A DNA stretch of 64,000 nucleotides, taken from NCBI RefSeq assembly GCF_009827315.1, contig NZ_WTYF01000004.1, positions 1,922,001 through 1,986,000 on the forward strand. Reading direction: 5' to 3'. Origin of the DNA: Qipengyuania gaetbuli. GTDB lineage: Bacteria; Pseudomonadota; Alphaproteobacteria; Sphingomonadales; Sphingomonadaceae. The notes under the pieces are model-generated. The model searched no databases, was not told where the DNA came from, and saw nothing but the letters and a program-made list of their open reading frames with translations. Shown here one piece after another: positions 37,278 through 47,150 of this stretch. Positions within the stretch are counted from its first letter, which is position 1, and every line of letters begins with the position of its first letter. The translations under genes and the position numbers were made by a program.

Positions 37278-38696
37278 ATGAACAGAATCGCTCTCATTGC
37301 AGCCGCCAGCGCCATGCTTGCCGCTCCGCTCGCCGCCCAGACCGCCGACCCGCTTGCCGAAGTGGACGCGCAGGGCGATCGTACCGCCCGTGTCGCCCAG
37401 CAGATCTGGGACTGGTCGGAACTCGGCTATCTCGAAGCGCGCTCGAGCGGGTTGCTGCAGGACGAGCTGCTGAGCGAAGGTTTCAAGGTCGAGGCGGGCG
37501 TTGCCGACATCCCCACCGCCTTCATGGCCGAATGGGGCAAGGGCGGTCCGGTCATCGCCATCCTGGCCGAATATGACGCGCTGCCGGGCATCAGCCAGAC
37601 CTCTGCGCCAACGCGAGAGCTGTCGGAGCTGGGCGCCGGCCATGCTTGCGGGCACAATCTGTTCGGGGCGGGCTCGCTGACGGCGGCGATCGCGGTCAAG
37701 CGCTGGCTGGAGAGAACCGGCACGCCCGGTCGCATCCGGCTGTACGGCACGCCTGCCGAAGAAGGCGGCTCGGGCAAGGTCTATATGACCCGCGCCGGAC
37801 TGTTCGAGGATGTCGACATCGCGCTGCACTGGCACGCCGACGACGAGAACAGCGCGGCTGCCCGCACCAGCCTTGCCAACCGCTCGGCCAAGTTCCGCTT
37901 CCGCGGCGTCTCTGCCCACGCGGCCGGCGCGCCCGAACGCGGGCGCAGCGCGCTCGACGGGGTCGAGGCGATGAACATGATGGTCAACATGATGCGCGAG
38001 CACACCAGCATGGACACGCGCATCCACTACGTCATCACGGAAGGCGGCGCGGCCCCGAACGTGATCCCCGATTTCGCGGAAGTGTTCTATTACGTCCGCC
38101 ATTCCGATGCCGAGGAGGTACGCGCCCTGTGGACCCGCCTCGAAGCCGCTGCGAAGGGCGCGGCGATGGGGACGGGCACCGATGTCGACTGGGAAATCAT
38201 CCACGGCAACAACCCGCTGCTGGTGAACGAGACGCTCGCGCGGGTCATGGACGCGAAGCTGCGCAGCCTCGGCGGTATCGAGTATACGGCTGAAGAGCGG
38301 TCGTGGGCGGAGAAGATTTCGGCCAGCTTCGGCGACAATGCCAAGCCGCTCGAGGAAGCGGCCAAAGTCCAGCCCTACGAAAAGACGCTGGGCTATGGCT
38401 CGACCGACGTGGGCGACGTGTCCTGGGCCACGCCCACGGTCGGAGTGCGTACGGCGACCTGGGTCCCGGGCACCAGCGCGCATAGCTGGCAGGCGGTCGC
38501 TGCAAGCGGCCACTCGATCGGGCACAAGGGGGCGGAACTTGCCGCAAAGGCGCTCACGCTGATGGCTGCGGAACTCTACACCAATCCGCAGCTGCGCGAG
38601 GCCGCGCGGGCCGAATTCGTCGAATCGCGGGGCGAGGATTACGAATATGTCTCGCTCGTGGGCGACCGCGCCCCGCCGCTCGACTATCGCAAGTAA
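37278..38696 (+). CDS. M20 family amidohydrolase, AbgB-like, secreted
   Basis: This 472-residue metallopeptidase has a signal peptide (MNRIALIAAASAMLAAPLAA). Metal-site motifs of the M20D group are visible: AEYDALPG near 97-104, GHACGHNLFGAG near 120-131, and GTPAEEGGSGKVYM near 157-170, followed by HWHADDEN. It resembles p-aminobenzoyl-glutamate hydrolase subunit B and would cleave an amide or N-acyl amino acid in the periplasm. The ATG at 37278 or 37272 follow AGGAAAGG; I chose 37278. It is divergent from the hydroxylase operon. Confidence 0.88.
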   Translation: MNRIALIAAASAMLAAPLAAQTADPLAEVDAQGDRTARVAQQIWDWSELGYLEARSSGLLQDELLSEGFKVEAGVADIPTAFMAEWGKGGPVIAILAEYDALPGISQTSAPTRELSELGAGHACGHNLFGAGSLTAAIAVKRWLERTGTPGRIRLYGTPAEEGGSGKVYMTRAGLFEDVDIALHWHADDENSAAARTSLANRSAKFRFRGVSAHAAGAPERGRSALDGVEAMNMMVNMMREHTSMDTRIHYVITEGGAAPNVIPDFAEVFYYVRHSDAEEVRALWTRLEAAAKGAAMGTGTDVDWEIIHGNNPLLVNETLARVMDAKLRSLGGIEYTAEERSWAEKISASFGDNAKPLEEAAKVQPYEKTLGYGSTDVGDVSWATPTVGVRTATWVPGTSAHSWQAVAASGHSIGHKGAELAAKALTLMAAELYTNPQLREAARAEFVESRGEDYEYVSLVGDRAPPLDYRK

Positions 38697-39137
38697 TCAG
38701 CCCCGCGCGCGGGCGGCCAGCGCCTCGATCGTCGGGCCGAGCGGCGTGACGTCGTAACCGGCCCCCATGGCAAGAGCTGCGATCTCCGACGGATCGCGGC
38801 CCGCAGCAGCCTGGGCGAGCGACCAAAGAAAGGTCGAACGCGTGCCCGACCGGCAGAAGCCGAGGATCGGGCCGTCATTTCCGTCGAGCGCGGCTTGCAG
38901 TGCCTCGACCTCGGCCGGACCGAAGCCGCCGGGTGTGATCGGTATGGCGAGATAGCCGATGCCTGCCTCAGCAGCGGCAGTCTCGATTGCGGCGCCATCG
39001 GGCTGGCCGGGTTCTTCGCCTTCGGGGCGATTGTTGACGATCAGCGTGATGCCGAGTGCTTTCGCGGCGGCGACGTCGCCCGGCTGGATCTGCGGGCTGG
39101 CGTAGAAGCTATCGGTGACCTTGCGAAAATCGCTCAT
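38697..39137 (-). CDS. TIGR01244/DUF442 family phosphatase-like protein
   Basis: This 146-residue protein has the phosphatase-like P-loop CRSGTRS near 94-100, in the context LGFCRSGTRSTFLW, a variant of the dual-specificity C-x5-R motif. The N-terminal part (FYASPQIQPGDVAAAKALG) is typical of the family. The cysteine suggests a real phosphatase or sulfurtransferase activity; the physiological role is unknown. Its start overlaps the stop of terC by 4 bp, so it is translationally coupled to it. Confidence 0.88.
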   Translation of the reverse strand: MSDFRKVTDSFYASPQIQPGDVAAAKALGITLIVNNRPEGEEPGQPDGAAIETAAAEAGIGYLAIPITPGGFGPAEVEALQAALDGNDGPILGFCRSGTRSTFLWSLAQAAAGRDPSEIAALAMGAGYDVTPLGPTIEALAARARG

Positions 39138-39952
39138 GCCGCGCCCCCTTCGCTGGCGGCCGCCGCAAGCCGCGTGCGGCGTCGGCGCTGGACGATGTTG
39201 AGGATTTCGACACCGACCGAGAAGCCCATCGCGGCGTAGATGTAGCCCTTGGGCACGTGGAAGCCGAAGCCGTCGGCGATCAGCACAAGGCCGATCATCA
39301 CGAGGAAGGCCAGCGCCAGCATCACCAATGTCGGGTTTTTCTCGATGAAGCGTGCGAGCGGGTCGGCGGCGACCATCATGATGCCGACGGTGATGACCAC
39401 GGCCGTGACCATGATCGGGATGTCGTCGGTCATGCCGACTGCAGTCAGGATCGAATCGACCGAGAAGACGAGGTCGATGGCCACGATCTGCGCGATCACC
39501 GCGCCGAATGTCGCCTTCACGGCAGCACCGGTCCCCGGCGTCTTGTCGAGCAGGTCGCCGGAATCGTCTTCCGGCTCCATCGAGTGGTGGATTTCCTTGG
39601 TGGCCTTCCAGAGCAGGAAGAAGCCGCCCGCCAGCAGGATCAGGTCACGGCCCGAAAACGCCGTTTCGAAACTCGGCTCGCCGTAGTCGTTGGGCGTGCC
39701 CACGATACCGAGGTCGAACAGCGGCGTCTGCAGCGTGACCAGCCAGCCGATCAGCATGAGGAGGCCGATGCGCATGATCAGCGCCAGCGCCAGGCCGATC
39801 CTTCGGGCCCGCTGCTGCTGGTGTTCGGGCAGCTTGTTCGACAGGATCGCGATGAAGATGAGGTTGTCGACCCCGAGGACGACTTCGAGCGCGATCAGCG
39901 TGAGCAGGGCGAGCCAGGCAGACGGATCGCTCAACAGGGCTATGATATCCAT
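39134..39952 (-). CDS. TerC family integral membrane protein
   Basis: This 272-residue membrane protein has the TerC signature ALEVVLGVDNLIFIAILSNKL near the N-terminus and further segments AIDLVFSVDSILTAVGMT, both with the acidic residue pair thought to bind metal. The family takes part in manganese/metal export or tolerance. ATG 39952 was chosen because the next 20 upstream residues look like shadow. I saw no yybP-ykoY riboswitch upstream. Its stop overlaps the phosphatase-like gene, and it is divergent from the cold-shock gene. Confidence 0.9.
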   Translation of the reverse strand: MDIIALLSDPSAWLALLTLIALEVVLGVDNLIFIAILSNKLPEHQQQRARRIGLALALIMRIGLLMLIGWLVTLQTPLFDLGIVGTPNDYGEPSFETAFSGRDLILLAGGFFLLWKATKEIHHSMEPEDDSGDLLDKTPGTGAAVKATFGAVIAQIVAIDLVFSVDSILTAVGMTDDIPIMVTAVVITVGIMMVAADPLARFIEKNPTLVMLALAFLVMIGLVLIADGFGFHVPKGYIYAAMGFSVGVEILNIVQRRRRTRLAAAASEGGAA

Positions 39953-40210
39953 TCGGGCCCGATGGCGAAGGAACGGGTCCGATGCAAGCGAAACGCTGCT
40001 GCAATGCGCCATGCGGAAATGTCACAATCGTGCGTGACAAGGGCCTCAAATGCTAAAACATTCGCGTGTCGCGATCTTTCGCGCTATGCGTAGGGTCATG
40101 AGGGGTAGGTCTCGCGCGTTTTCGCACGTGCCCGCCCGCGCTCGGCACGTCTTTCAGCCCTCGTGCCGGCGCACTGACTACCGGGCTGAGCACAAGGTAT
40201 TTCGAGGGTT

Positions 40211-40987
40211 ATGGGTTACGACAGAGGGCGGCGCCGCGGACGGGACAAGCGGGACGGTTTCGGTGAAGACAATTACGATCCGTTCGGTGGCCCCCCGGGT
40301 GGCTTCGAACAGCAGGGCGGCGGCTTCGGCGGCGGCGACCGATTCGGTGGCGACCGTGACCGCGGCGGCTACGGCGGCGGTGACCGCGGTGGTTTCGGCG
40401 GCGGTGACCGTGGCGGCTTCGGCGGCGGCAACCGTGGCGGCGGCGGCTTCGGCGGCGGCCCGCGCGGCGGCGGTGGCGGTGGCGGCGGCAATCGCATGCC
40501 CGCCCAGGTCGTCGGTACCGGCAAGGGTACGGTGAAGTTCTTCAACGCACAGAAGGGCTTCGGCTTCATCCAGCAGGAAACCGGCGGCGAAGACATTTTC
40601 GTCCACATCAGTGCTGTCGAACGTGCAGGCCTCGAAGGCCTTGCCGAAGGCCAGGAACTGGAATTCAACCTGGTGGATCGCGGCGGCAAGGTGTCGGCGC
40701 AGGATCTCCAGGTCGTTGGTGACGTCATCGAAGTCGAGCAGCGCAGCGCCGCACCGCGCCGCGAGCTGACCGGCGAAAAGGCGACGGGCACTGTCAAGTT
40801 CTTCAATTCGATGAAGGGCTTCGGCTTCCTGACCCGCGACGATGGCCAGCCGGATGCATTCGTGCACATCAGCGCGGTCGAGCGTTCGGGCCTGTCCGCC
40901 ATCAACGAGGGCGAACGCTACGAGTTCGATCTCGAGGTCGACCGACGCGGCAAGTACTCGGCGGTCAATCTCGTCCCGGCGGAATAA
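40211..40987 (+). CDS. Gly/Arg-rich protein with two cold-shock domains
   Basis: This 258-residue protein has an unusual N-terminal region (about 1-95) dominated by Gly, Arg, Asp and Phe in repeats such as [10 protein letters not shown], then two cold-shock domains. CSD 1 begins [19 protein letters not shown] near 101-119 and CSD 2 begins [17 protein letters not shown] near 190-206; both keep RNP1 (KGFGF) and RNP2 (FVHIS). An RNA-binding function is certain by family; the RGG-like tail may aid RNA binding or assembly. An ATG at residue 95 could give a shorter form. No ribosome binding site is strong. Confidence 0.9.
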   Translation: MGYDRGRRRGRDKRDGFGEDNYDPFGGPPGGFEQQGGGFGGGDRFGGDRDRGGYGGGDRGGFGGGDRGGFGGGNRGGGGFGGGPRGGGGGGGGNRMPAQVVGTGKGTVKFFNAQKGFGFIQQETGGEDIFVHISAVERAGLEGLAEGQELEFNLVDRGGKVSAQDLQVVGDVIEVEQRSAAPRRELTGEKATGTVKFFNSMKGFGFLTRDDGQPDAFVHISAVERSGLSAINEGERYEFDLEVDRRGKYSAVNLVPAE

Positions 40988-41118
40988 TTCCGCCGGAATC
41001 CTCCCGCCCGGTTTGACCCGCGGCGAGCGAGGCAATAGATCGTCGATCAACACGCAGATGGCGGTTCCCTGATGGGGCCGCCATTTGTCGTTTCAATTTC
41101 GTGAGTGCCGGAGGCCCC

Positions 41119-42309
41119 ATGTCGATTACCCCGTTGATGCCCGTCTATCCCCGTTGCGGCGTGCGCCCCGTTGAAGGCGACCATTGCCACCTGATCGACG
41201 AGGACGGCACCCGCTACCTCGACTTCGCCAGCGGCATCGCGGTAAATCTGCTCGGCCACAGCCATGCCGGCCTGATCGGCGCCATCCAGCGCCAGGCCGA
41301 AAAGCTGATGCACGTCTCCAACCTTTACGGCAGCCCGCAGGGCGAAGCGCTGGCCCAGCGCCTGGTCGACGCCACCTTCGCGGACACCGTGTTCTTCACC
41401 AATTCGGGCGCGGAAGCGGTCGAGGCCGCGATCAAGACCGCGCGCGCCTATCACCAGCACGAAAACGGCAATTCCGACCGCTTCGAACTGATCACCTTCT
41501 CCAACGCCTTCCACGGCCGCACGATGGCGACCATCAGCGCGTCCAACCAGGAGAAGATGCACAAGGGGTTCTACCCCATGCTGGCCGGCTTCAAATATGC
41601 CGAGTTCGACGATCTCGACAGCGCCAAGGCGCTGATGAGCGACAAGACCGCCGGTTTCCTCGTCGAACCGATCCAGGGCGAAGGCGGCATCCGCCCCGCC
41701 TCGGACGAGTTCATGCAGGGCCTGCGCGCGCTGTGCGACGAGCACGACCTGATGCTGGTCCTCGACGAGGTGCAGTGCGGCGTCGCCCGCACCGGCAAGC
41801 TCTACGGCTACGAACATTACGGCATCGAGCCCGACATCATGGCGACCGCCAAGGGCATCGGTGGCGGCTTCCCGCTGGGCGCCTGCCTCGCAACCGAGAA
41901 GGCTGCGCGCGGCATGGGCTTCGGCACGCATGGTTCGACCTATGGCGGCAACCCGCTTGCGATGGCTGCCGGCATGGCGGTCATGGATGCCGTCGCGAAT
42001 GACGAATTCCTTGCCGAAGTCACCGAAAAGGGCGAACGCCTGCGCGCCCGTCTCGAACAGTTCATCGGCAATTATCCCGACCTGTTCGAGCTCGTGCGCG
42101 GCAAGGGCCTGATGCTCGGCCTCAAGATGAAGGTGGAAAGCCGTCCCTTCTTCGTCCACCTGCGCGACAACCACCAGCTGCTGACGGTGGCAGCGGGCGA
42201 CAACACGCTGCGCGTCCTGCCCCCGCTGGTGGCAGGCGATGCGGAATTCGACGAATTCATCGAGAAGCTTTCCGCAGGCGCGGCGAGCTTCGAGCCGGAA
42301 GACGCCTGA
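41119..42309 (+). CDS. argD: Acetylornithine/succinyldiaminopimelate aminotransferase
   Basis: This 396-residue class III PLP enzyme has the PLP lysine at K245 ([14 protein letters not shown]) and the region [19 protein letters not shown] near 125-143. It makes acetylornithine from N-acetylglutamate semialdehyde and may serve lysine synthesis also. ATG 41119 has GGAGG 8 bp upstream; a GTG at 41101 is an alternative. It is the first gene of an operon with argF (1-bp overlap) and hslO. Confidence 0.95.
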   Translation: MSITPLMPVYPRCGVRPVEGDHCHLIDEDGTRYLDFASGIAVNLLGHSHAGLIGAIQRQAEKLMHVSNLYGSPQGEALAQRLVDATFADTVFFTNSGAEAVEAAIKTARAYHQHENGNSDRFELITFSNAFHGRTMATISASNQEKMHKGFYPMLAGFKYAEFDDLDSAKALMSDKTAGFLVEPIQGEGGIRPASDEFMQGLRALCDEHDLMLVLDEVQCGVARTGKLYGYEHYGIEPDIMATAKGIGGGFPLGACLATEKAARGMGFGTHGSTYGGNPLAMAAGMAVMDAVANDEFLAEVTEKGERLRARLEQFIGNYPDLFELVRGKGLMLGLKMKVESRPFFVHLRDNHQLLTVAAGDNTLRVLPPLVAGDAEFDEFIEKLSAGAASFEPEDA

Positions 42310-43280
42310 TGGCAGGCGGCAGCGCACTCGACCTGGGGCCGGCAGTGAGGAATTTCCTCGACCTGTCGGACGCGGGCGGGGATGCGATTGCCGCTATGCT
42401 TGCTGACGCGCAGGACCGCAAGGCGGCGCGGGCGGGCTGGCCCAAGGGCAAGCCCGACGCTGACGCGCCGCTCGCGGGCCATGTCCTCGGCATGATCTTC
42501 GAGAAGAGCTCGACCCGCACGCGGGTCAGCTTCGATATCGCTATGCGCCAGCTCGGCGGATCGGCGCTGATCCTCGATTCCGGCACCAGCCAGTTGGGTC
42601 GCGGCGAAAGCATCGCCGATACTGCCCGGGTGCTCAGCCGGATGGTCGATGCGATCATGATCCGCACCGATGATCACGCCAAGGCCGAGGAACTGGCGCA
42701 CTATGCCCACGTGCCAGTGATCAACGGGCTGACCGACCGGTCGCATCCCTGCCAGATCGTCGCCGACCTGCTGACCATGGTGGAACACGGCAAGGCACTG
42801 CCGGGGCTGGAGCTCGCATGGCTGGGCGATGGCAACAACGTGCTGCATTCGATCCTGGAAGCGGCCGGTATCTTCAAGTTCAACGTGCGCGTAGGCACGC
42901 CGCAGGGCTACGAGCCGGAAGCCGAGTTCGTGGAGATGGCGCGCGCAGGCGGTGCCAATGTCCTGCTGACGAAGGAGGCGCAAGAAGCTGCGCGGGGCGC
43001 CGATATCATCGTCACCGATACCTGGGTATCGATGGGCCAGCAGCACGCGCACAACAAGCTGGCGGCGATGGCGCCGTTCCAGGTCGACAAGCGCCTGATG
43101 GAACTCGCCGCGCAGGATGCGAAATTTCTCCACTGCTTGCCTGCGCATATCGGCGAGGAAGTCACCGAGGACGTCTTCGAAAGCCCGCAATCGGTCGTCT
43201 TCGACGAGGCCGAGAACCGGATCCACGCACAGAAATCCGTCCTGCTGTGGTGCTTCGGCCTGCTCGCCGCAGGTGACTGA
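42309..43280 (+). CDS. argF: Ornithine carbamoyltransferase
   Basis: This 323-residue enzyme makes citrulline from ornithine and carbamoyl phosphate. Carbamoyl phosphate motif SSTRTR is at 67-72, HPCQ at 146-149 and the ornithine-binding HCLPAH near 280. The start overlaps the argD stop (TGATG), so the two arginine genes are tightly coupled. Sequence and length are normal for the family. Confidence 0.96.
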   Translation: MAGGSALDLGPAVRNFLDLSDAGGDAIAAMLADAQDRKAARAGWPKGKPDADAPLAGHVLGMIFEKSSTRTRVSFDIAMRQLGGSALILDSGTSQLGRGESIADTARVLSRMVDAIMIRTDDHAKAEELAHYAHVPVINGLTDRSHPCQIVADLLTMVEHGKALPGLELAWLGDGNNVLHSILEAAGIFKFNVRVGTPQGYEPEAEFVEMARAGGANVLLTKEAQEAARGADIIVTDTWVSMGQQHAHNKLAAMAPFQVDKRLMELAAQDAKFLHCLPAHIGEEVTEDVFESPQSVVFDEAENRIHAQKSVLLWCFGLLAAGD

Positions 43281-43297
43281 CCCCTGTTAATCGGGGC

Positions 43298-44224
43298 ATG
43301 CCGCCCCATATGGCGCCCATGACGCAGATTCCCGCTTCACCCGAAGAGACCTTCGCCGGTCGCACGCTCGCTTTCGCCATCCCCTCGCGCAATGCGCGCG
43401 GCAGGGTCGTGCGCCTTGATCGTACGCTCGACGAAATCCTCGGTGCGCACGACTATCCTGCCCCCGTCACCCATTTGCTGGCCGAAGCGCTGGTGCTGGC
43501 AACGCTGATCGGCGGACTGCTCAAGGACGATGCTTCGCAAGTGACGATGCAGGCGCAGACCGAGGCCGGCGCGGTCCGGCTGCTGGTCTGCGACTACAAG
43601 GCGGGCGCGCTTCGCGGCTATGTCGACTTCGACGAGGCGAAGCTGGCGGAACTGGGCGCTAACCCGTCGCTCTTCGCCCTGTTCGGCAAGGGCTATCTCG
43701 CGATCACCTTCGACATGGCCGACGGGCGCGGCCGGTACCAGGGCATCGTTCCGCTCGAGGGCGATTCGCTGGCCGATGCCTGCCAGAGCTATTTCTTCCA
43801 GTCCGAGCAGGTGCCGACGCTGATCCGCACGGCCGTCAGGTCGGGCAAGGACGGCAGTCTAGCTGCAGGTATGCTCCTGCAGCACCTGCCCGACGGCGAG
43901 GAAGGGCGCGAGCGCCTGCACGCGCGGCTCGACCATCCGGAATGGGAGCATGTGGCTGTCATGGGCGGCTCGCTCCGCCATGACGAACTGCTCGACGAGA
44001 CGCTTTCGCTCGAGGCGATCGTCTGGCGCCTGTTCCATGAAGAAGACGAAGTACGCATCATCGCGGGACACGAAGTAACCCGCGGTTGTCGCTGCTCGAA
44101 AGAGCATTACGAAATGGTACTTGCGAAGTTTCCCGAAGCGGACCGCGCCGAAATGCGCGACGATGCCGGGATCATCATGGTCGACTGCGCATTCTGTTCG
44201 CGCAAGTTCCCGATCGAGGCGTAA
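43298..44224 (+). CDS. hslO: Redox-regulated chaperone Hsp33
   Basis: This 308-residue cytoplasmic chaperone is activated by oxidation. The redox-zinc site is present: C264 and C266 (GCRCSKEH), and C297 and C300 (DCAFCSRKF), the C-X-C and C-X2-C pattern. The N-terminal substrate-binding part starts near FAIPSRNARGRVVRLDRTLDEIL. It lies 17 bp after argF, probably in the same transcript; two more in-frame ATGs near 43310 and 43319 exist. Link between arginine genes and Hsp33 is not obvious. Confidence 0.92.
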   Translation: MPPHMAPMTQIPASPEETFAGRTLAFAIPSRNARGRVVRLDRTLDEILGAHDYPAPVTHLLAEALVLATLIGGLLKDDASQVTMQAQTEAGAVRLLVCDYKAGALRGYVDFDEAKLAELGANPSLFALFGKGYLAITFDMADGRGRYQGIVPLEGDSLADACQSYFFQSEQVPTLIRTAVRSGKDGSLAAGMLLQHLPDGEEGRERLHARLDHPEWEHVAVMGGSLRHDELLDETLSLEAIVWRLFHEEDEVRIIAGHEVTRGCRCSKEHYEMVLAKFPEADRAEMRDDAGIIMVDCAFCSRKFPIEA

Positions 44225-44343
44225 ATCCTGCCTGTCGAGGCGGAACCGACAACCGAATGTCGCTGTTCTACAACTGTTCAGCGCGAATTGTTCATAGACT
44301 GATGCTAGCGAATCGGCTCGCTAGCACGATGACGAGGTGGATC

Positions 44344-44760
44344 ATGGGACCTTTCAAGGCCCGTAAACGCATGGCTGTCCTGGGCGCGATTGTCGCCCTG
44401 CCGGCGCTTGGCCTGGCTGCACCTTCGCTGGCGCAGGCCTCGCTCGCCATGCTCGCCTCGCTCGATAGCGGTGCATGGGAAGTGCGTTTCCGCGACGGCA
44501 GTCCCAGCCGCAAGCTGTGCGTGCGCAGCGGGCGCGAGTTCATCCAGCTCCGCCATACGGAGAGCGGGTGCAACCGCTTCGTCGTCGAAGATGGCAAGGA
44601 CGAGGTGACGGTCCAGTATACTTGTCCTGGCAATGGCTACGGACGCACGAACATCCGCAAGGAAGGGTCCGGCCTGGTCCAGATCGACAGCCAGGGGATT
44701 GTCGACGGTCGCCCGTTCCAGTTCTCGGCCGAAGCCCGTCGGACCGACACCTGCAAGTGA
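44344..44760 (+). CDS. Secreted protein, DUF3617-like
   Basis: This 138-residue protein has a signal peptide (MGPFKARKRMAVLGAIVALPALG then APSLAQA) and four cysteines in the mature part: KLCVRSG, SGCNRFV, YTCPGNG and DTCK. The cysteine spacing and WEVRFRDG start resemble DUF3617 proteins. ATG 44344 has GAGGTGG upstream; longer open frame is the shadow of hslO. Function is unknown; likely periplasmic. Confidence 0.7.
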   Translation: MGPFKARKRMAVLGAIVALPALGLAAPSLAQASLAMLASLDSGAWEVRFRDGSPSRKLCVRSGREFIQLRHTESGCNRFVVEDGKDEVTVQYTCPGNGYGRTNIRKEGSGLVQIDSQGIVDGRPFQFSAEARRTDTCK

Positions 44761-44800
44761 GCATTGCCGAGGCGGCGGCTCTCCGTTAGCTGCCCCTCTC

Positions 44801-45517
44801 ATGCCTGCAACTGACACCCAGCCGAAACCTGTGGCCGTCCTGCTCCTGTCGGGTGGCCTCGATTCCATGGTCACGGCCGCGCTGGCCCAGGAGGCCGGCT
44901 TTGCCGTCCATGCACTCACCATCGATTATGGCCAAAGGCACAGCCGCGAACTTGAATCGGCCCGGGCTATTGCCGAGCGTCTCGGCGTAGAGCGTCATGT
45001 TGAACTGCCCCTCGATCTCAGGAAGTTCGGCGGGTCGGCCCTGACCGACGAAATCGATGTGCCGAAAACCGGTGTCGGTGACGACATTCCCGTCACTTAT
45101 GTCCCCGCGCGCAATCTCGTCTTCCTGGCGTTGACGACGGCGTTTGCGGAAAGCGTCGGCTCGAGCGACATCTTCATCGGCGTCAATGCCCTGGATTACT
45201 CGGGCTATCCCGATTGCCGCCCCGAATTCATTGCCAGCTTTGCCGAAACGGCACGGCTCGGCACCAAGCAGGGCGTCGAGGGCAAGCCCTTCAACATCCA
45301 CGCTCCGCTCCAGCATATGACCAAGGCGGACATTGCGCGCGAATGCTACCGCCTCGGTCTCGATCCGTCCTGGAGCTGGTCATGCTACGACCCAAGCCCC
45401 GACGGACAGGCGTGCGGAGCATGCGACTCGTGCCGCCTGCGCCGAAAGGGCTTTGCCGAGGCGGGTCTTGTCGATACGACCGCTTACAGGGCCGATGCGC
45501 CGGAATTGAGGGAGTGA
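44801..45517 (+). CDS. queC: 7-cyano-7-deazaguanine synthase
   Basis: This 238-residue ATP-dependent enzyme makes preQ0 from carboxydeazaguanine, for queuosine or DNA modification. The PP-loop SGGLDS is at 17-22. A zinc-binding cysteine cluster is in the C-terminal region: SCYDP, then GQACGACDSCRLR. It is a single gene here; queD, queE and queF are not in view. Queuosine synthesis seems the most likely role. It ends 4 bp before the MFS gene. Confidence 0.95.
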   Translation: MPATDTQPKPVAVLLLSGGLDSMVTAALAQEAGFAVHALTIDYGQRHSRELESARAIAERLGVERHVELPLDLRKFGGSALTDEIDVPKTGVGDDIPVTYVPARNLVFLALTTAFAESVGSSDIFIGVNALDYSGYPDCRPEFIASFAETARLGTKQGVEGKPFNIHAPLQHMTKADIARECYRLGLDPSWSWSCYDPSPDGQACGACDSCRLRRKGFAEAGLVDTTAYRADAPELRE

Positions 45518-45521
45518 GAGA

Positions 45522-47138
45522 TTGAGCCAGACTGATGCGAGCAACGAGACAGCTACACAGACATCGGCTCAACCAGACGCGAAGGTCCCGGCCTATAGCT
45601 GGTATGCACTGGGCGTGCTGGTCGTGGTCTACATGCTCAACTTCATCGACCGGCAGATTCTCTCGATCCTCGCCAACGATATCAAGGCCGACCTCGGTGT
45701 CGGCGACGACTATCTGGGATTTCTCTACGGTACCGCATTCGCGGTTTTCTACGCGCTCTTCGGCATCCCCCTCGGCAAGCTGGCGGATAGCTGGAAGCGC
45801 GTCCGGTTGATGGCCATCGGCCTGACGCTGTGGTCGGCCATGACTGCACTGTCGGGCTTTGCGAAGACCGCGGCAGGCCTGACGGTTGCCCGTATTGGCG
45901 TGGGGGTCGGGGAAGCGACCGCCAGCCCCTCTGCCTATTCGCTCATATCGGACTGGTTCCCTGCGCGCCTGCGCGCCACTGCCCTCGCGATCTATTCGTC
46001 GGGCCTGTATGTCGGCGGCGGCATCTCGCTGCTGATCGGCGCGATGGTGGTCGAGGCCTGGAACGAGGCATATCCCGGCGGCGGCCCGCTGGGCCTTGTA
46101 GGCTGGCAGGCCGCATTCCTCGCGGTCGGCATTCCCGGCCTGCTGCTCGCCATCTGGGTCCTCAGCCTGCGCGAACCCGTGCGCGGCGAGATCGATGGCC
46201 TGCCGACGCCGGAAGATCCCGAGCCGTTTCGCGGCTTCCTGCGCGAACTCTTCCAGGTCATCCCGCCGTTCACGATTCTCGGCGCGGCCATGCGCGGTAC
46301 CTCGGCGCTAATGGTCAACCTTGCCGGTCTCTTGGGCTTTGCGGTCCTCGCATGGGTGATGACCCAGATCGCGCCTGCTAGTGCCGCATTGCTGCCCGGC
46401 ATCGTATCGGACCAGTGGCTGTTCCTCGGCATCGGTTATTATGCCGTATTCAGCTGGGCGATGGGCCTCAAGGCGCGCGACTTGCCCACTTTCAGGCTGA
46501 CCTGGGGATCGCCGGCCTTCCTGACCGTCATCCTCGGTTACGGCATGGTCGCCTTCATGTCCTATGCTGGGTCCTACTGGGGTGCTCCTTACGCAGAGCG
46601 CGCGCTGGGTGCGGCCAAGTCCGACCTCGGCTGGTTCCTCGGTGCGCCTGCCGCAGTGGCAGGTTTCCTCGGCGTGATCCTCGGCGGACGCCTTGCCGAC
46701 TTCTTGCTGGAGCGTCGACCCGAAGGGCGTCTCTACGTGGTGATGTTCGGTCTGGTGGCACCGATCCCGCCGCTCCTCATCGCCTACACGACCGACGCGC
46801 TCGTCACTTTCTATATCGCCAGCTTCTTCGCCAACATGTTCTCGGCGTCGGCACTCGGTGCAGCCGCTGCGAGCAGCCAGGCGCTGGTCCTGCCGCGAAT
46901 GCGCGGTCTTGCGACGGCGACCTTCTTCCTGTCGACGACGCTGGTGGGCCTTGGGCTTGGTCCGTTCATGGCCGGATATGTCTCGGCCACCAATGCTGAC
47001 GACCTGTCGTTCGGCGTACTCTCCACGCTGGTAGCCGTTCCGATCGGACTGGTGTTGCTGATTGCCGCCATGAAGCTCGTACCTGCAGCCGGGGCGAGCG
47101 TAGTGGAGCGCGCCCGGGCTGCGGGGGAAAACGTCTAG
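45522..47138 (+). CDS. MFS transporter
   Basis: This 538-residue membrane protein has about 12 membrane segments in two bundles with a central loop, and a family signature GIPLGKLADSWKRVRLMAIGL in the loop 2-3 region. N-terminal part MLNFIDRQILSILANDIKADLGV resembles the spinster/sugar-phosphate permease subfamily common in sphingomonads. The start is TTG 45522 with GGAG(TGAG) about 7 bp upstream. Substrate is unknown. It lies 4 bp after queC. Confidence 0.87.
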   Translation: MSQTDASNETATQTSAQPDAKVPAYSWYALGVLVVVYMLNFIDRQILSILANDIKADLGVGDDYLGFLYGTAFAVFYALFGIPLGKLADSWKRVRLMAIGLTLWSAMTALSGFAKTAAGLTVARIGVGVGEATASPSAYSLISDWFPARLRATALAIYSSGLYVGGGISLLIGAMVVEAWNEAYPGGGPLGLVGWQAAFLAVGIPGLLLAIWVLSLREPVRGEIDGLPTPEDPEPFRGFLRELFQVIPPFTILGAAMRGTSALMVNLAGLLGFAVLAWVMTQIAPASAALLPGIVSDQWLFLGIGYYAVFSWAMGLKARDLPTFRLTWGSPAFLTVILGYGMVAFMSYAGSYWGAPYAERALGAAKSDLGWFLGAPAAVAGFLGVILGGRLADFLLERRPEGRLYVVMFGLVAPIPPLLIAYTTDALVTFYIASFFANMFSASALGAAAASSQALVLPRMRGLATATFFLSTTLVGLGLGPFMAGYVSATNADDLSFGVLSTLVAVPIGLVLLIAAMKLVPAAGASVVERARAAGENV

Positions 47139-47150
47139 GACAGTAGGCGA

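Noticed and set aside
37215..38525. Large N-terminal extension (437 residues) of the small membrane protein at 36810-37214
   Set aside because: The extension is antisense to the M20 peptidase, and the protein makes sense from the ATG at 37214.
39953..40210. Possible manganese (yybP-ykoY) riboswitch upstream of terC
   Set aside because: I looked for the characteristic conserved loops in the divergent region and did not find them.
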